The position numbers and the translations under genes were made by a program. A stretch of 64,000 nucleotides of DNA from Rhodococcus sp. H36-A4. Its GTDB lineage: Bacteria > Actinomycetota > Actinomycetes > Mycobacteriales > Mycobacteriaceae. The notes under the pieces were generated by a model. It had not been told where the DNA came from. It was given only the letters and a program-made list of their open reading frames with translations, and made no database searches. Positions 28,161 through 37,310 of this stretch are shown in pieces; within the stretch, counting starts at the first letter, position 1; every line of letters begins with the position of its first letter. Where the stretch lies: the NCBI RefSeq assembly GCF_027158005.1, contig NZ_JAPVLQ010000003.1, forward strand, positions 1 through 64,000. Reading direction: 5' to 3'.

Positions 28161-28575
28161 AACGTTTCGGCTGCGGTGTCGTAGTTCTGTCGCTCGGCGT
28201 TCGCCGAGCTGATCTCAGGTGATCGGCATCTCGATTCCACAGCGTTTCGTGTGCGACATATCAACGCTCATGTGGACGAATTGCCCGTCTTTCGTTCACT
28301 CGCGGTTGACCTCATTTGGCCTGGTGAGGGTTTGCCGGTAACATTGATCGACGGTGCGCCATGCGCGCCGGTTGCTCGCATGCCTACGCAAGTTGGCGAA
28401 CGGTCGACCGGCCGATACTGCCAGCTCAGACGATAGAAATTGCTGCTCGTGCAATGGATGTTGCCGGTTCTGAAGGTTGGAGTCGCCGGCTTCGGCTGGG
28501 CGGCGGCGCGAGCATCACGGTAGACGAATCACATATGCAATCAACCAGGTGTACAAAGCCAGGGACGCGGAGGAT
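28161..28575 (+). other. Spacer between map and infA with hairpin and promoter
   Basis: 415 bases without a credible gene. A GCTCGGC/GCCGAGC hairpin with a 4-base loop (28192-28209) follows map, then a promoter-like TTGGCC-17-TAACAT at 28316-28344. About 230 bases of leader with no recognised RNA motif lead to infA. Short open frames here show no conserved sequence. Confidence 0.6.
28316..28344 (+). promoter_or_regulatory. Probable infA promoter
   Basis: TTGGCC (28316-28321), a 17-base spacer and TAACAT (28339-28344). It would drive infA-rpmJ and possibly the alpha-operon genes beyond. Confidence 0.55.
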
Positions 28576-28797
28576 ATGGCAAAGAAAGACGGCGCCATCG
28601 AGGTAGAGGGCAGAGTTGTCGAACCCTTGCCCAATGCGATGTTTCGCATCGAGCTCGAGAACGGCCACAAAGTACTCGCACACATCAGTGGAAAGATGCG
28701 GCAGCACTACATCCGTATTCTTCCCGAGGATCGCGTCGTAGTGGAGCTATCTCCATATGACCTCACGCGTGGGCGCATCGTTTACCGCTACAAGTAA
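28576..28797 (+). CDS. infA: Translation initiation factor IF-1
   Basis: IF-1 occupies the A site during initiation; 73 residues, OB fold. Recognised by [36 protein letters not shown] and GRIVYRYK. The ATG at 28576 has GGAGG only two bases upstream, closer than usual; the longer frame (from 28477) is not conserved sequence. Confidence 0.97.
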   Translation: MAKKDGAIEVEGRVVEPLPNAMFRIELENGHKVLAHISGKMRQHYIRILPEDRVVVELSPYDLTRGRIVYRYK

Positions 28798-28904
28798 GAG
28801 CTTCTTCGGCCAGGTCCGGTCGAAGAGAACCATGCTCGAACGTGTCGGAGCCGTTCTTTACGAACGGCCTGGTGCGCACGAGCTACACACAGGAGATCAA
28901 CGAC

Positions 28905-29018
28905 GTGAAGGTTCATCCAAGCGTCAAGAAGATCTGCGAAAAATGCAAGGTGATTCGCCGTAACGGGCGAGTCATGGTGATCTGCGACAACCTGCGTCAC
29001 AAGCAGCGTCAGGGATAA
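28905..29018 (+). CDS. rpmJ: 50S ribosomal protein L36
   Basis: A 37-codon gene read from the sequence: [19 protein letters not shown], then [18 protein letters not shown]. It is the zinc-ribbon form of L36 (Cys-x2-Cys, then Cys and His in ICDNLRH). The GTG start at 28905 has AGGAGA upstream. Its position between infA and rpsM is the standard one. Confidence 0.96.
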   Translation: MKVHPSVKKICEKCKVIRRNGRVMVICDNLRHKQRQG

Positions 29019-29233
29019 CCACCGAGCATTTCGCTTTCTGCTTGGCACATAGCTAGAAGATGACCTCCCAGCACCAACCGCGACACATGCGTCGCGGCAT
29101 ACCCCCGGCACGGAGGCCGGGGCCCCACTGAGTTTTAAGAAGACGGTTGCTTCGAGAAGGACCTGTTTTCGGCAGTACAGAGGCACAGGGGACGGACTGG
29201 GAGCAGACCTCCGGACACGAAAAGGATTGCCAC
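29019..29233 (+). promoter_or_regulatory. rpsM leader with two GC-rich hairpins
   Basis: The 215-base gap before rpsM contains two adjacent perfect 7-bp hairpins: CCGCGAC/GTCGCGG (29078-29097) and CCCCGGC/GCCGGGG (29103-29122). The 5' region of this operon is where S4 represses translation in E. coli, so the hairpins may be regulatory. This is inference; no pseudoknot was worked out. Confidence 0.4.
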
Positions 29234-29608
29234 ATGGCACGTCTCGCAGGTGTGGATCTTCCGCGCGAAAAGCGCATGGAGATCGCACTGACATACATTT
29301 ACGGCGTTGGCCGTACCCGTTCCAAGGAAATCCTGGTTGCGACAGGGGTCAGTCCCGACCTTCGCAGCAAGGACCTGTCCGATGAAGATCTGGGCAAGCT
29401 CCGCGAGTACATCGAGGAGTCCCTCAAGGTCGAGGGCGACCTGCGCCGCGAGGTTCAGGCCGACATTCGTCGCAAGATCGAAATCGGCTGCTACCAGGGC
29501 CTTCGCCACCGTCGTGGTCTGCCCGTCCGAGGACAGCGCACCAAGACCAATGCGCGCACCCGCAAGGGCCCCAAGCGCACCATTGCCGGCAAGAAGAAGG
29601 CGAAGTAA
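29234..29608 (+). CDS. rpsM: 30S ribosomal protein S13
   Basis: S13 lies in the head and contacts P-site tRNA and the large subunit; 124 residues. Recognised by [34 protein letters not shown] and the basic C-terminal [20 protein letters not shown]. The ATG at 29234 follows AAAGGA; its stop overlaps rpsK as TAATG. Confidence 0.98.
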   Translation: MARLAGVDLPREKRMEIALTYIYGVGRTRSKEILVATGVSPDLRSKDLSDEDLGKLREYIEESLKVEGDLRREVQADIRRKIEIGCYQGLRHRRGLPVRGQRTKTNARTRKGPKRTIAGKKKAK

Positions 29609-30021
29609 TGCCCCCTAAAGCACGCGGTACAGGTCCCAAGAAGACACAGAAGACGCGTCGCAGGGACAAGAAGAACGTCCCGCACGGATCTGCTCACATC
29701 AAGAGCACGTTCAACAACACGATCGTCTCGATCACCGACCCCGCAGGCAACGTCATCTCCTGGGCGTCCTCGGGTCACGTGGGCTTCAAGGGCTCGCGTA
29801 AGTCCACGCCGTTCGCGGCCCAGCTTGCAGCCGAAAGTGCTGCTCGCAAGGCGCAAGAACACGGTGTCAAGAAGGTCGACGTGTTCGTCAAGGGTCCAGG
29901 CTCCGGCCGTGAGACCGCTATTCGTTCGCTTCAGGCCGCAGGCCTGGAAGTCGGCACCATCTCCGATGTCACCCCCCAGCCGCACAACGGTTGCCGTCCG
30001 CCGAAGCGGCGTCGGGTCTAG
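29608..30021 (+). CDS. rpsK: 30S ribosomal protein S11
   Basis: S11 forms part of the platform near the E site; 137 residues. Recognised by [20 protein letters not shown] and the C-terminal [21 protein letters not shown] 20-residue Lys/Arg-rich N-terminal arm precedes the core. Confidence 0.98.
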   Translation: MPPKARGTGPKKTQKTRRRDKKNVPHGSAHIKSTFNNTIVSITDPAGNVISWASSGHVGFKGSRKSTPFAAQLAAESAARKAQEHGVKKVDVFVKGPGSGRETAIRSLQAAGLEVGTISDVTPQPHNGCRPPKRRRV

Positions 30022-30042
30022 CGGGAAGGAAAGGTTTAGAAA

Positions 30043-30648
30043 ATGGCACGTTATACCGGTCCTATCACCCGCAAGTCTCGTCGTCTGCGCGTTGACCTTG
30101 TTGGAGGCGACCAGGCGTTCGAGCGTCGTCCCTACCCGCCCGGCCAGCACGGCCGTGCGCGGATCAAGGAGAGCGAGTACCTGCTCCAGCTGCAGGAGAA
30201 GCAGAAGGCTCGCTTCACCTACGGCGTCATGGAGAAGCAGTTCCGTCTCTACTACAAGGAAGCCAACCGTCGCCCCGGCAAAACCGGTGAGAACTTGTTG
30301 ACAATCCTGGAGACGCGTCTCGACAACGTCGTGTACCGCGCCGGTCTGGCACGCACGCGCCGTCAGGCACGCCAGCTGGTCACACACGGTCACTTCCTTG
30401 TGAACAACAAGCGAGTGGACATCCCCAGCTACCGCGTCTCGCAGTACGACATCATCGATGTCCGCGAGAAGTCCGCGCAGACACTGCCGATCCAGATCGC
30501 TCGTGAGAGCTACGGGGATCGTCCGGTGGCCGCATGGTTGCAGGTAGTTCCGAACCGTCTTCGCATCCTCGTTCACCGGGTGCCGGAGCGCGCACAGATC
30601 GATGTGCCGCTCCAGGAGCAGCTCATCGTCGAGTTCTACTCGAAGTAA
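30043..30648 (+). CDS. rpsD: 30S ribosomal protein S4
   Basis: S4 is a primary assembly protein and often the repressor of its operon; 201 residues. It has RYTGPITRKSRRL at the start and an S4 RNA-binding domain (ETRLDNVVYRAGLARTRRQA, HGHFLVNNKRVDIPSYRV). The N-terminal zinc-binding cysteines of other S4 proteins are absent, so it is the zinc-free form. GGAAGGAAAGG lies upstream. Confidence 0.98.
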   Translation: MARYTGPITRKSRRLRVDLVGGDQAFERRPYPPGQHGRARIKESEYLLQLQEKQKARFTYGVMEKQFRLYYKEANRRPGKTGENLLTILETRLDNVVYRAGLARTRRQARQLVTHGHFLVNNKRVDIPSYRVSQYDIIDVREKSAQTLPIQIARESYGDRPVAAWLQVVPNRLRILVHRVPERAQIDVPLQEQLIVEFYSK

Positions 30649-30696
30649 GACGCACCACGCATGTGAGCTTTCGACAAGTTCACATGCGTGTGCGTC
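30649..30696 (+). promoter_or_regulatory. Long hairpin between rpsD and rpoA
   Basis: An inverted repeat starts one base after the rpsD stop: GACGCAC at 30649-30655, then ACGCATGTGAGCTT pairing with AAGTTCACATGCGT. It gives about 21 pairs with one bulged C, one G-U pair and a 5-base loop. No T-run follows. It may attenuate or process the transcript so that rpoA is made at a different level from the ribosomal genes (inference). Confidence 0.6.
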
Positions 30697-30745
30697 TCCA
30701 TACCTGGACGTCAAATAGCGGACGTCCGTACAGGAGGAACACACA

Positions 30746-31810
30746 ATGCTCATTTCACAGCGCCCGACGCTGACCGAAGAGGTCATCGCCGACAATCGCT
30801 CGAAATTCGTCATCGAGCCGCTCGAGCCTGGCTTCGGTTACACACTCGGCAACTCGCTCCGTCGTACCCTGCTGTCGTCGATCCCCGGCGCTGCTGTCAC
30901 CAGCATCCGTATCGACGGCGTCCTCCACGAGTTCACTACTGTTCCGGGAGTAAAGGAAGACGTCACCGACATCATCCTGAACCTCAAGGGACTCGTCGTG
31001 AGCTCCGAAGAGGACGAGCCGGTCACCATGTACGTCCGCAAGCAGGGCCCAGGCGCTGTCACCGCAGGCGACATCGTTCCTCCGGCCGGCGTCACGGTGA
31101 ACAATCCGGATCTGCATATCGCGACTTTGAACGACAAAGGCAAGCTGGAGATCGAGCTCGTAGTCGAGCGCGGTCGTGGCTATGTCCCTGCCGTCCAGAA
31201 CAAGGCATCAGGCGCCGAGATCGGCCGTATTCCGGTCGACTCGATCTACTCGCCCGTGCTCAAGGTCACGTACAAGGTGGAGGCCACTCGCGTCGAACAG
31301 CGCACCGACTTCGATCGGCTCGTTCTCGACGTGGAGACCAAAAACTCCATCACCGCGCGGGACGCGCTCGCTTCGGCGGGCAAGACCCTGGTTGAGCTCT
31401 TCGGCCTCGCCCGTGAGCTGAACGTCGAAGCAGAAGGAATCGAGATCGGACCCTCGCCCGCCGAGGCCGATCACATTGCATCCTTCGGACTCCCAATCGA
31501 GGATCTGGACCTCACGGTCCGTTCCTACAACTGCCTCAAGCGCGAAGGTGTTCACACCGTCGGCGAGCTGGTTGGTCGTACCGAGTCCGATCTGCTGGAC
31601 ATTCGTAACTTCGGACAGAAGTCCATCGACGAGGTGAAGGTCAAGCTGCACTCGCTTGGTCTTTCACTCAAGGACAGCCCCGCGTCCTTCGATCCGACGA
31701 CCGTGCCCGGATACGACGCCACCACGGGTACGTGGAGCGACACCGACGCCGGATCCTTCGCTGAAAGCGAAGGCGCCGAGCAGGACTACGCCGAGACAGA
31801 ACAGCTGTAA
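30746..31810 (+). CDS. rpoA: RNA polymerase alpha subunit
   Basis: Alpha initiates polymerase assembly and its C-terminal domain contacts UP elements and activators; 354 residues. The N-terminal domain shows [20 protein letters not shown]. The C-terminal domain shows [20 protein letters not shown] and [17 protein letters not shown]. An acidic tail of about 35 residues follows. AGGAGG lies eight bases upstream of the ATG. Confidence 0.98.
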   Translation: MLISQRPTLTEEVIADNRSKFVIEPLEPGFGYTLGNSLRRTLLSSIPGAAVTSIRIDGVLHEFTTVPGVKEDVTDIILNLKGLVVSSEEDEPVTMYVRKQGPGAVTAGDIVPPAGVTVNNPDLHIATLNDKGKLEIELVVERGRGYVPAVQNKASGAEIGRIPVDSIYSPVLKVTYKVEATRVEQRTDFDRLVLDVETKNSITARDALASAGKTLVELFGLARELNVEAEGIEIGPSPAEADHIASFGLPIEDLDLTVRSYNCLKREGVHTVGELVGRTESDLLDIRNFGQKSIDEVKVKLHSLGLSLKDSPASFDPTTVPGYDATTGTWSDTDAGSFAESEGAEQDYAETEQL

Positions 31811-31844
31811 CCAGCTCGCTGGAGCTCTTACTAGGAGATTCAAC

Positions 31845-32435
31845 ATGCCCAAGCCCACCAAGGGCCGCCGTCTCGGCGGGTCGGCGTCGCACCAGAAGGC
31901 CATCCTGGCCAACCTCGCGACGGCACTCTTCGAGCACGGCCGCATCACCACCACCGAGTCGAAGGCCAAGCGCCTTCGTCCCCACGCCGAGAAGCTCGTG
32001 ACCCATGCAAAACATGGCGATCTCGCTCATCGTCGTGAGGTCCTCAAGATCATCAACAACAAAGATGTCGTTCATAAGCTCTTCGCCGAGATCGGGCCGT
32101 TTTTCGCCGATCGCGACGGTGGCTACACGCGCATCATCAAGACAGTTCCCCGCAAGGGTGACAACTCGCCGATGGCCATCATCGAGCTCGTCAACGAGCA
32201 GACGGTGTCCAACGAAGCAGATCGCGCTCGTCGCGTGAAGGCTTCGCAGGTTGCTCCAGCTGCGGAGGCACCTGCCGCAGACAACGTCGTAGAGGCTGTC
32301 GAAGCCGATGCGACCGAGGCCGAGGTCGAGAACGCCGAAGCTGTAGTCGAAGGCATCGAGGACAACGACGCTCACGCGTCGGACGCCGCTGATGCCGAGG
32401 CCGTGTCGACTGAAACACAGGGCAAGAAGGACTAG
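31845..32435 (+). CDS. rplQ: 50S ribosomal protein L17, with acidic C-terminal extension
   Basis: L17 lies at the tunnel exit. The core occupies about 120 residues ([55 protein letters not shown]). The last 70 residues are an Ala/Glu/Asp-rich tail, making the protein 196 residues long. Such tails occur in Rhodococcus and Mycobacterium L17; their role is not known to me. AGGAG precedes the ATG at 31845. Confidence 0.97.
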   Translation: MPKPTKGRRLGGSASHQKAILANLATALFEHGRITTTESKAKRLRPHAEKLVTHAKHGDLAHRREVLKIINNKDVVHKLFAEIGPFFADRDGGYTRIIKTVPRKGDNSPMAIIELVNEQTVSNEADRARRVKASQVAPAAEAPAADNVVEAVEADATEAEVENAEAVVEGIEDNDAHASDAADAEAVSTETQGKKD

Positions 32436-32440
32436 TTCCC

Positions 32441-33331
32441 TTGACCTCATCGCACGACCGAAGCGGGCCCGCCATTCCTTCCGGGGATGGCGGGTCCGCT
32501 TCTTTGCGGTCGGCTGCTCGTCTTCGGCTGGACATTGCGTACGACGGTACGGATTTCTCCGGCTGGGCCCGGCAGCCCGGCATCAGGACTGTGTGCGGAG
32601 TACTGGAGGACGCATTTTCGACCGTGCTGAGGCAGCGAATCGAGCTGACGGTCGCGGGCCGTACCGACGCCGGTGTGCACGCTTTCGGGCAAGTCGCACA
32701 CTTCGATGTGGTCGGAGGAATCGACGAGCCGGAGCGTTTGGTACGCCGGATGGCGAGGTTCTTACCCACCGATGTTCGGGTGAAGGCGATCTCGGTCGTG
32801 TCGGAAGATTTCGATGCGCGCTTCTCCGCGCTTCGCCGACACTACGAATATAGGTTCAGTACTGCTCGCTACGGAGTCGACCCACTCGAAGTGCGAGGTG
32901 TGGTGGGATGGGCGCGAGAGATCGACCTCGATGCGATCCGGGATGCGTCGTCGAGGTTGTTGGGCCTGCATGATTTCGCGGCCTTCTGTAAGCGTAGGGA
33001 TGGCGCCACCACCGTCCGCGAGCTCCAACGATTCGACTGGGAACGCACTGGGGACCGCGTCAGCGCATACGTCAGTGCCGACGCGTTTTGCTGGTCCATG
33101 GTTCGCAGTCTCGTAGGAGCAATGCAGGCAGTGGGTGAAGGTCGTCGGACTCCGGAGTGGACAGAGGCGCTTCTGAATACGCGATCGCGGTCGAGTGAAG
33201 TGACGGTTGCGCCCGCACACGGACTGTCGCTGATGGCTGTCGATTATCCTGCCGAGGGTGAGCTCGTCGCGCGGAACCGGGCGACACGCGAAGTTCGCTC
33301 GGCAATCACCCAGCCTGGCGGGTGTTGTTAG
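32441..33331 (+). CDS. truA: tRNA pseudouridine(38-40) synthase TruA
   Basis: Converts uridines 38-40 of the anticodon arm to pseudouridine. Recognised by [20 protein letters not shown], the catalytic-aspartate motif [18 protein letters not shown], and the C-terminal [20 protein letters not shown]. The TTG at 32441 has AAGGA nine bases upstream within the end of rplQ, implying coupling. The first 60 coding bases then form a strong hairpin, so a later TTG (32504) is possible. About 296 residues from the first start. Confidence 0.93.
   Translation: MTSSHDRSGPAIPSGDGGSASLRSAARLRLDIAYDGTDFSGWARQPGIRTVCGVLEDAFSTVLRQRIELTVAGRTDAGVHAFGQVAHFDVVGGIDEPERLVRRMARFLPTDVRVKAISVVSEDFDARFSALRRHYEYRFSTARYGVDPLEVRGVVGWAREIDLDAIRDASSRLLGLHDFAAFCKRRDGATTVRELQRFDWERTGDRVSAYVSADAFCWSMVRSLVGAMQAVGEGRRTPEWTEALLNTRSRSSEVTVAPAHGLSLMAVDYPAEGELVARNRATREVRSAITQPGGCC
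32461..32501 (+). promoter_or_regulatory. Strong hairpin at the 5' end of truA (terminator or attenuator)
   Basis: AAGCGGGCCCGCCAT (32461-32475) pairs with ATGGCGGGTCCGCTT (32487-32501), 15 pairs with one G-U. CTTTG follows rather than a run of T. It lies 25 bases after rplQ, inside the proposed truA reading frame, so it could terminate part of the ribosomal transcript before truA. Confidence 0.65.
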
Positions 33332-33365
33332 CCGAGCGGTTCCGTTCCGGTGATACCGGCACCTC

Positions 33366-33371
33366 TAGACT
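33366..33371 (+). promoter_or_regulatory. -10 element of the FMN reductase gene, possibly leaderless
   Basis: TAGACT ends six bases before the GTG at 33378, with no Shine-Dalgarno between. The -35 region is not recognisable. Confidence 0.4.
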
Positions 33372-33377
33372 TTCACC

Positions 33378-33941
33378 GTGACCATGGACCCGATCGGACT
33401 TGCCGTCGTTCTAGCCAGTGTCCGGCCGGGACGCTTCGGGCCTGTCGTTGCTGATTGGTTCTTGCGGACCGTTTCGGAGCGCAACGACGTCGTGGCTACG
33501 AAGATCGACCTGATGGATGCAGCGCTCCCCGCGGACTTGTCGCCGTCTCCTGCAGGGGAGGCGTTCGCTGCGGCGATCGGTGCGGTGGACGCGGTGGTGG
33601 TAGTTACGCCGGAGTACAACCATGGATATCCTTCTTCCCTCAAGACGGCACTCGATACCGTGAAATATCAGTGGCGGGGCAAGCCCATCGGATTCGTGTC
33701 GTACGGCGGACTCGGTGGTGGACTGCGCGCAACGGAACAACTGCGTCAGGTGGCGGCGGAGCTGCACATGGTGTCGGTCCGCGACAGTGTCGGCTTTCAC
33801 CGGGTACGCGCCGCGTTCGATGAGAACGGTAATACCGACGACAGTGCTGCAGTCGATGCTGCCGGCCGGATGTTGGGCCAATTGCATTGGTGGGCAACTG
33901 CATCGAAAGTTCAATCGAGAGCGTTTCCGTATCCGGGCTGA
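33378..33941 (+). CDS. NADPH-dependent FMN reductase family protein
   Basis: 187-residue flavodoxin-like quinone/FMN reductase. Family marks are VVLASVRPGRFGPVVADW at the start, VVVTPEYNHGYPSSLKTALD in the middle (the PEYN flavin-binding motif) and the SYGGLGGG loop. The GTG at 33378 sits six bases after a TAGACT -10-like element, suggesting a leaderless message; ATG 33384 is the alternative. The 3' end overlaps the convergent eccE gene by 31 bases. Cellular role unknown. Confidence 0.85.
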   Translation: MTMDPIGLAVVLASVRPGRFGPVVADWFLRTVSERNDVVATKIDLMDAALPADLSPSPAGEAFAAAIGAVDAVVVVTPEYNHGYPSSLKTALDTVKYQWRGKPIGFVSYGGLGGGLRATEQLRQVAAELHMVSVRDSVGFHRVRAAFDENGNTDDSAAVDAAGRMLGQLHWWATASKVQSRAFPYPG

Positions 33942-35650
33942 ATGAGATCGGCAGCGCTTCGCACGCTGCGGGGCCTGCCGATGAACGCGGTTTCCTGGGA
34001 AATCGTCACGAGCGTCAACTCGGTTTCGTTTCGACCGGCGCGAACCATGATGCGGTCACCTGCGGCGCCGGGTTGGATGATGGAAAGGTCGGGATCCGAC
34101 ATCGGTTCGCGAGGTGGACGTTCGGTCACGGTCATCACTGTGGTGCCGTCGGGTCGCGAGCGCGCGGGCACCACGACGGCCTCGGCGAAGTCCTGCACGA
34201 GTACGTCGAATCCTCCTATGGCTCGGTGTGGGCCGCCGTCGATGAGTAGCCTGTCCGGCGTCGCGATCGAGTCGACGAGTGGGCCCCAAGCGTGTGGTCG
34301 ATCGGACCTGATCAGAACGTGTGCGCCGGTCGACAGTGCGCGAAATACGAGTTGCTGAGCCAAGTACAGTTCGCCTGCCACCAGTACGGTGTCGATGCCT
34401 CTTCCATGTACCCGTGCTGCAACGCCATGGCCTGCGGTGTCCGACCCGAGAAGCTGGCCGCACCCGGAGATCGGAATGTCCAGGCGCTCGACACTGTCGT
34501 AAGGAAGGTCTCGGATAGGTTCTGCATGGCCACGAGCGAAGATTGCGAGTGGGAGGGAAGCAATCAACGCTTCACGGTGGCGCCCGTTCATCGATACCGC
34601 GCCCGGTATGTCGGGTCGGGGAGTGGCCCCCCGGTTCACGAAACGGCATGCGCCACTGATGCGCACACGGTCGGCGCTCGAACCCGGGGTCAGGCGAAAC
34701 GCGATCGTTGTCGACAGTGACGGAATTGCCCACAACTCGGTCAGGGCAGTGGTATCGATTGTGCGACAGTCGAACCCGAATCCGGTGTCGATCACGCCAG
34801 GAAGTGGTGCGGATCCCCAGTTCTCGGTCAGACGGTTGGCGGCGACACCCCGACACATATGGGAAGCCGTCGACTGAATCTCGCTGCGCACCAGCATCCT
34901 CGAACTGATTCCCCTCCTTTCGAGGGCGCGAGCGAGTCGTTCCGATGCGACCCACACAGCACGCGATGCCCCCAGTCGTCCGCCTCCGCGCGCGTCGATC
35001 GCAGCACGATTGTGCGAGATATTCAGCGTGACGGTGACCCAGACAGTGCGCGTCGCCACTGCTGGAAGCGGCCCGATCAACCGTTCGTAGACGTCGGTTG
35101 CCGGTGTACCCGACGCTGTTCGCATACCGTGAGAGACGATGTCGATGCTGCTCATGGAAATATCGTGCTGAGAAAGACACTCTGCCAGTACGGGGAGGTC
35201 GAGTCCGGTATCGGTGGATGCTTCCGCACGGCCGAGCCTTGTCATCGCCGCACTGGGAGGGTGTAGTTCGAGAACACACGATACGGTTCCACCTCGCCAG
35301 TGAATTCCGGCTGCTCGGCCATCGTCTTCTGAATAGTCTCGTGTAACACCGGGATTCGATATCGTGCGCGATGCGTAACGAGACGCCGTGGTAGCCCAGT
35401 CGAGGACCGGTCGCCCGGCGATCACCAGAAATGGAACTGTCGTTGCGGGTGCGGCGGCGGACACGATTACGGCAAGCGAGGCGTCGAACGCCACCGCGAT
35501 CGCCACGCCGACAGCAAGGACCGACTCGAGTGCGACCAATCTGGCGATCCTGGGAATGCGCAGCGACACGAAGTACATCGAGGAACGCGCGGGCATCTGA
35601 CGGTTGTCACCCGACCCAGAACTGCCATGAGAATGTGTTGGCGCAGACAA
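33911..35650 (-). CDS. eccE: Type VII secretion protein EccE
   Basis: EccE is the peripheral membrane component of the ESX inner-membrane complex. 579 residues: two hydrophobic segments near the N-terminus (about 30-75, LVALESVLAVGVAIAVAF and LAVIVSAAAPATTVPFLVIA) then a long cytosolic domain with an IHWRGGTVSCVLELHPP beginning, as in EccE family proteins. It starts at a TTG with GGAGG 11 bases upstream; ATG 35596 is an alternative. It is divergent from eccB and transcribed towards the reductase gene. The classical ESX-4 of M. tuberculosis lacks eccE, so its presence marks the fuller form of the system. Confidence 0.82.
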   Translation of the reverse strand: MSAPTHSHGSSGSGDNRQMPARSSMYFVSLRIPRIARLVALESVLAVGVAIAVAFDASLAVIVSAAAPATTVPFLVIAGRPVLDWATTASRYASRTISNPGVTRDYSEDDGRAAGIHWRGGTVSCVLELHPPSAAMTRLGRAEASTDTGLDLPVLAECLSQHDISMSSIDIVSHGMRTASGTPATDVYERLIGPLPAVATRTVWVTVTLNISHNRAAIDARGGGRLGASRAVWVASERLARALERRGISSRMLVRSEIQSTASHMCRGVAANRLTENWGSAPLPGVIDTGFGFDCRTIDTTALTELWAIPSLSTTIAFRLTPGSSADRVRISGACRFVNRGATPRPDIPGAVSMNGRHREALIASLPLAIFARGHAEPIRDLPYDSVERLDIPISGCGQLLGSDTAGHGVAARVHGRGIDTVLVAGELYLAQQLVFRALSTGAHVLIRSDRPHAWGPLVDSIATPDRLLIDGGPHRAIGGFDVLVQDFAEAVVVPARSRPDGTTVMTVTERPPREPMSDPDLSIIQPGAAGDRIMVRAGRNETELTLVTISQETAFIGRPRSVRSAADLIQPGYGNALD

Positions 35651-35858
35651 GATTTACTTTTCCTCCCCCCGAAGGTCACGTAGTCGAGCAGCGGAGCAGC
35701 TCGTCGACTCGTGTTCGAGACTGTACCGGGTCTTCCTGCGTGCTGCCCTCGTCAGGTGCCACGGGCACAGAGGACCTTCGCTTCGCCTAGGGGCTGTAGT
35801 CTTTCGCGCGGGAAGGGCTCGTATGGGGATCGAGCCCGCAGCACAGCAGGGGGGTCTC

Positions 35859-37310
35859 GTGGCGGCAACGCCCACAACCAAGTGGCAGGTCGGCGGGTAT
35901 CGATTTCTCGTCCGACGGATGGAACACGCCTTGGTGCGTCGCGATGTGCGCATGCTGCACGATCCGATGCGCTCACAATCGAGGGCTTTGGCAGTAGGCC
36001 TCGTGGTGGCGTGTCTGGGTCTTGCCGGATGCGCGGCGTTGGCATTGCTTCGGCCCCAGGACAAGATCGGCGACGCGACGATCGCGGTGGGGAAGGACTC
36101 GGGTGCAATGTTCGTCCGAGTGGAGGAAGCGTTTCATCCGGTTCTGAATCTTGCCTCGGCGCGGTTGATCGTCGGTAGTCCGGACAACCCGGTGATCGTG
36201 AAGGAATCCGAGCTGGCCGCACTCGATCGGGGTTCGCTGGTGGGGATACCCGGAGCGCCGTCGAGCCTGCCAACTGAGGAGTCCGGCTCGCCGGAGTCGT
36301 GGACCGTGTGCGACACACTCGACTCCACGGGTGCCGTCGCCGGTACGACCGTAGTGGTGGGGGATCCGCACTACGACGACCGAATCGGTCCACTCGACGA
36401 CGCCGAAGCCTTCCTCTGGAGCACGACGAACGGAACGTACCTGGTGTACGACGGCGTCCGAGCACGGATCGATCTGGGCGATCGCTCGGTCGTGCGCGCA
36501 CTCGGGCTGGAGGGAGCGCGGCCGTCGAGTGTCAGTGACGGACTTGCGAATGCTGTTCCTGTTGTTCCAGCGATCGTGCCACCGGCGATCGCGCGTGCAG
36601 GCGAGATTCCGACCTACCCGATTGCGGGGAAGACGATCGGTTCGGTCGTGAAGGTATCGGGTGTCGACGTTCGGTACTACGTCGTGTTGGAAGACGGCAT
36701 CCAGGCGATCACGGAGTCGACGGCGCAGCTGATCAAGTTCGCCGATTCGCAGGGCAGCCCCGAGATCGATTCCCTGAACCCCGACGTGTTGCCTTCGGCG
36801 CCGACGGTGACAGGGCTGCAGGTCGAGATGTTTCCGCGGGTGGCCCCGAAGATCGTGGATGCAGCCGCCGAACCGGTCGGATGCCTCACGTGGATTCCTC
36901 AGGCTGCCCCCGACGGTGGTCCTACTGCGCAGCTGGTCATGTCGGCAGGGCGCACTCTTCCTCTCGTCGACTCGGCGCGTCCGGTGAGACTTGCGCAGGC
37001 AGACGGGGGAGGAGTGGCTGCCGATGAGGTCTACCTCGAGCCTGGCAGTGGTGGTTTCGTGCAGACCACAGGCATCGAACCGACGAGCGTGCGACAGGAC
37101 GCGTCGTTCTTCGTTGCCGATACCGGAGTTCGGTTCGGCGTGCCCGACGTCGATGCTGTCGATGCGCTGGGTCTCGGCATTCCTGCCCCTGCTCCGTGGC
37201 AGATCGTCCAATTATTGGGCACTGGGCCCACATTGAGTCGTGCCGCGGCACTGACTGCTCACGACGGTGTCGGGCCCGATCCCGATGCGGCGAGACTCCC
37301 GGCGGGGTGA
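35859..37310 (+). CDS. eccB: Type VII secretion protein EccB
   Basis: EccB is the periplasmic part of the ESX membrane complex. 483 residues from the GTG at 35859, which has AGGGGGG four bases upstream and gives the family N-terminus AATPTTKWQVGGYRFLVRRM; an ATG at 35823 would add 12 residues. One membrane span lies at about 43-64 (ALAVGLVVACLGLAGCAALA), followed by a large extracytoplasmic domain of pseudo-repeats. Two later cysteines (VCDT and GCLTW) match the conserved disulfide pair. Its 3' end overlaps mycP on the other strand by 52 bases. Confidence 0.93.
   Translation: MAATPTTKWQVGGYRFLVRRMEHALVRRDVRMLHDPMRSQSRALAVGLVVACLGLAGCAALALLRPQDKIGDATIAVGKDSGAMFVRVEEAFHPVLNLASARLIVGSPDNPVIVKESELAALDRGSLVGIPGAPSSLPTEESGSPESWTVCDTLDSTGAVAGTTVVVGDPHYDDRIGPLDDAEAFLWSTTNGTYLVYDGVRARIDLGDRSVVRALGLEGARPSSVSDGLANAVPVVPAIVPPAIARAGEIPTYPIAGKTIGSVVKVSGVDVRYYVVLEDGIQAITESTAQLIKFADSQGSPEIDSLNPDVLPSAPTVTGLQVEMFPRVAPKIVDAAAEPVGCLTWIPQAAPDGGPTAQLVMSAGRTLPLVDSARPVRLAQADGGGVAADEVYLEPGSGGFVQTTGIEPTSVRQDASFFVADTGVRFGVPDVDAVDALGLGIPAPAPWQIVQLLGTGPTLSRAAALTAHDGVGPDPDAARLPAG

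Noticed and set aside
28251..28436. Small open frames upstream of infA
   Set aside because: They lack a Shine-Dalgarno and recognisable sequence and cross the predicted infA promoter.
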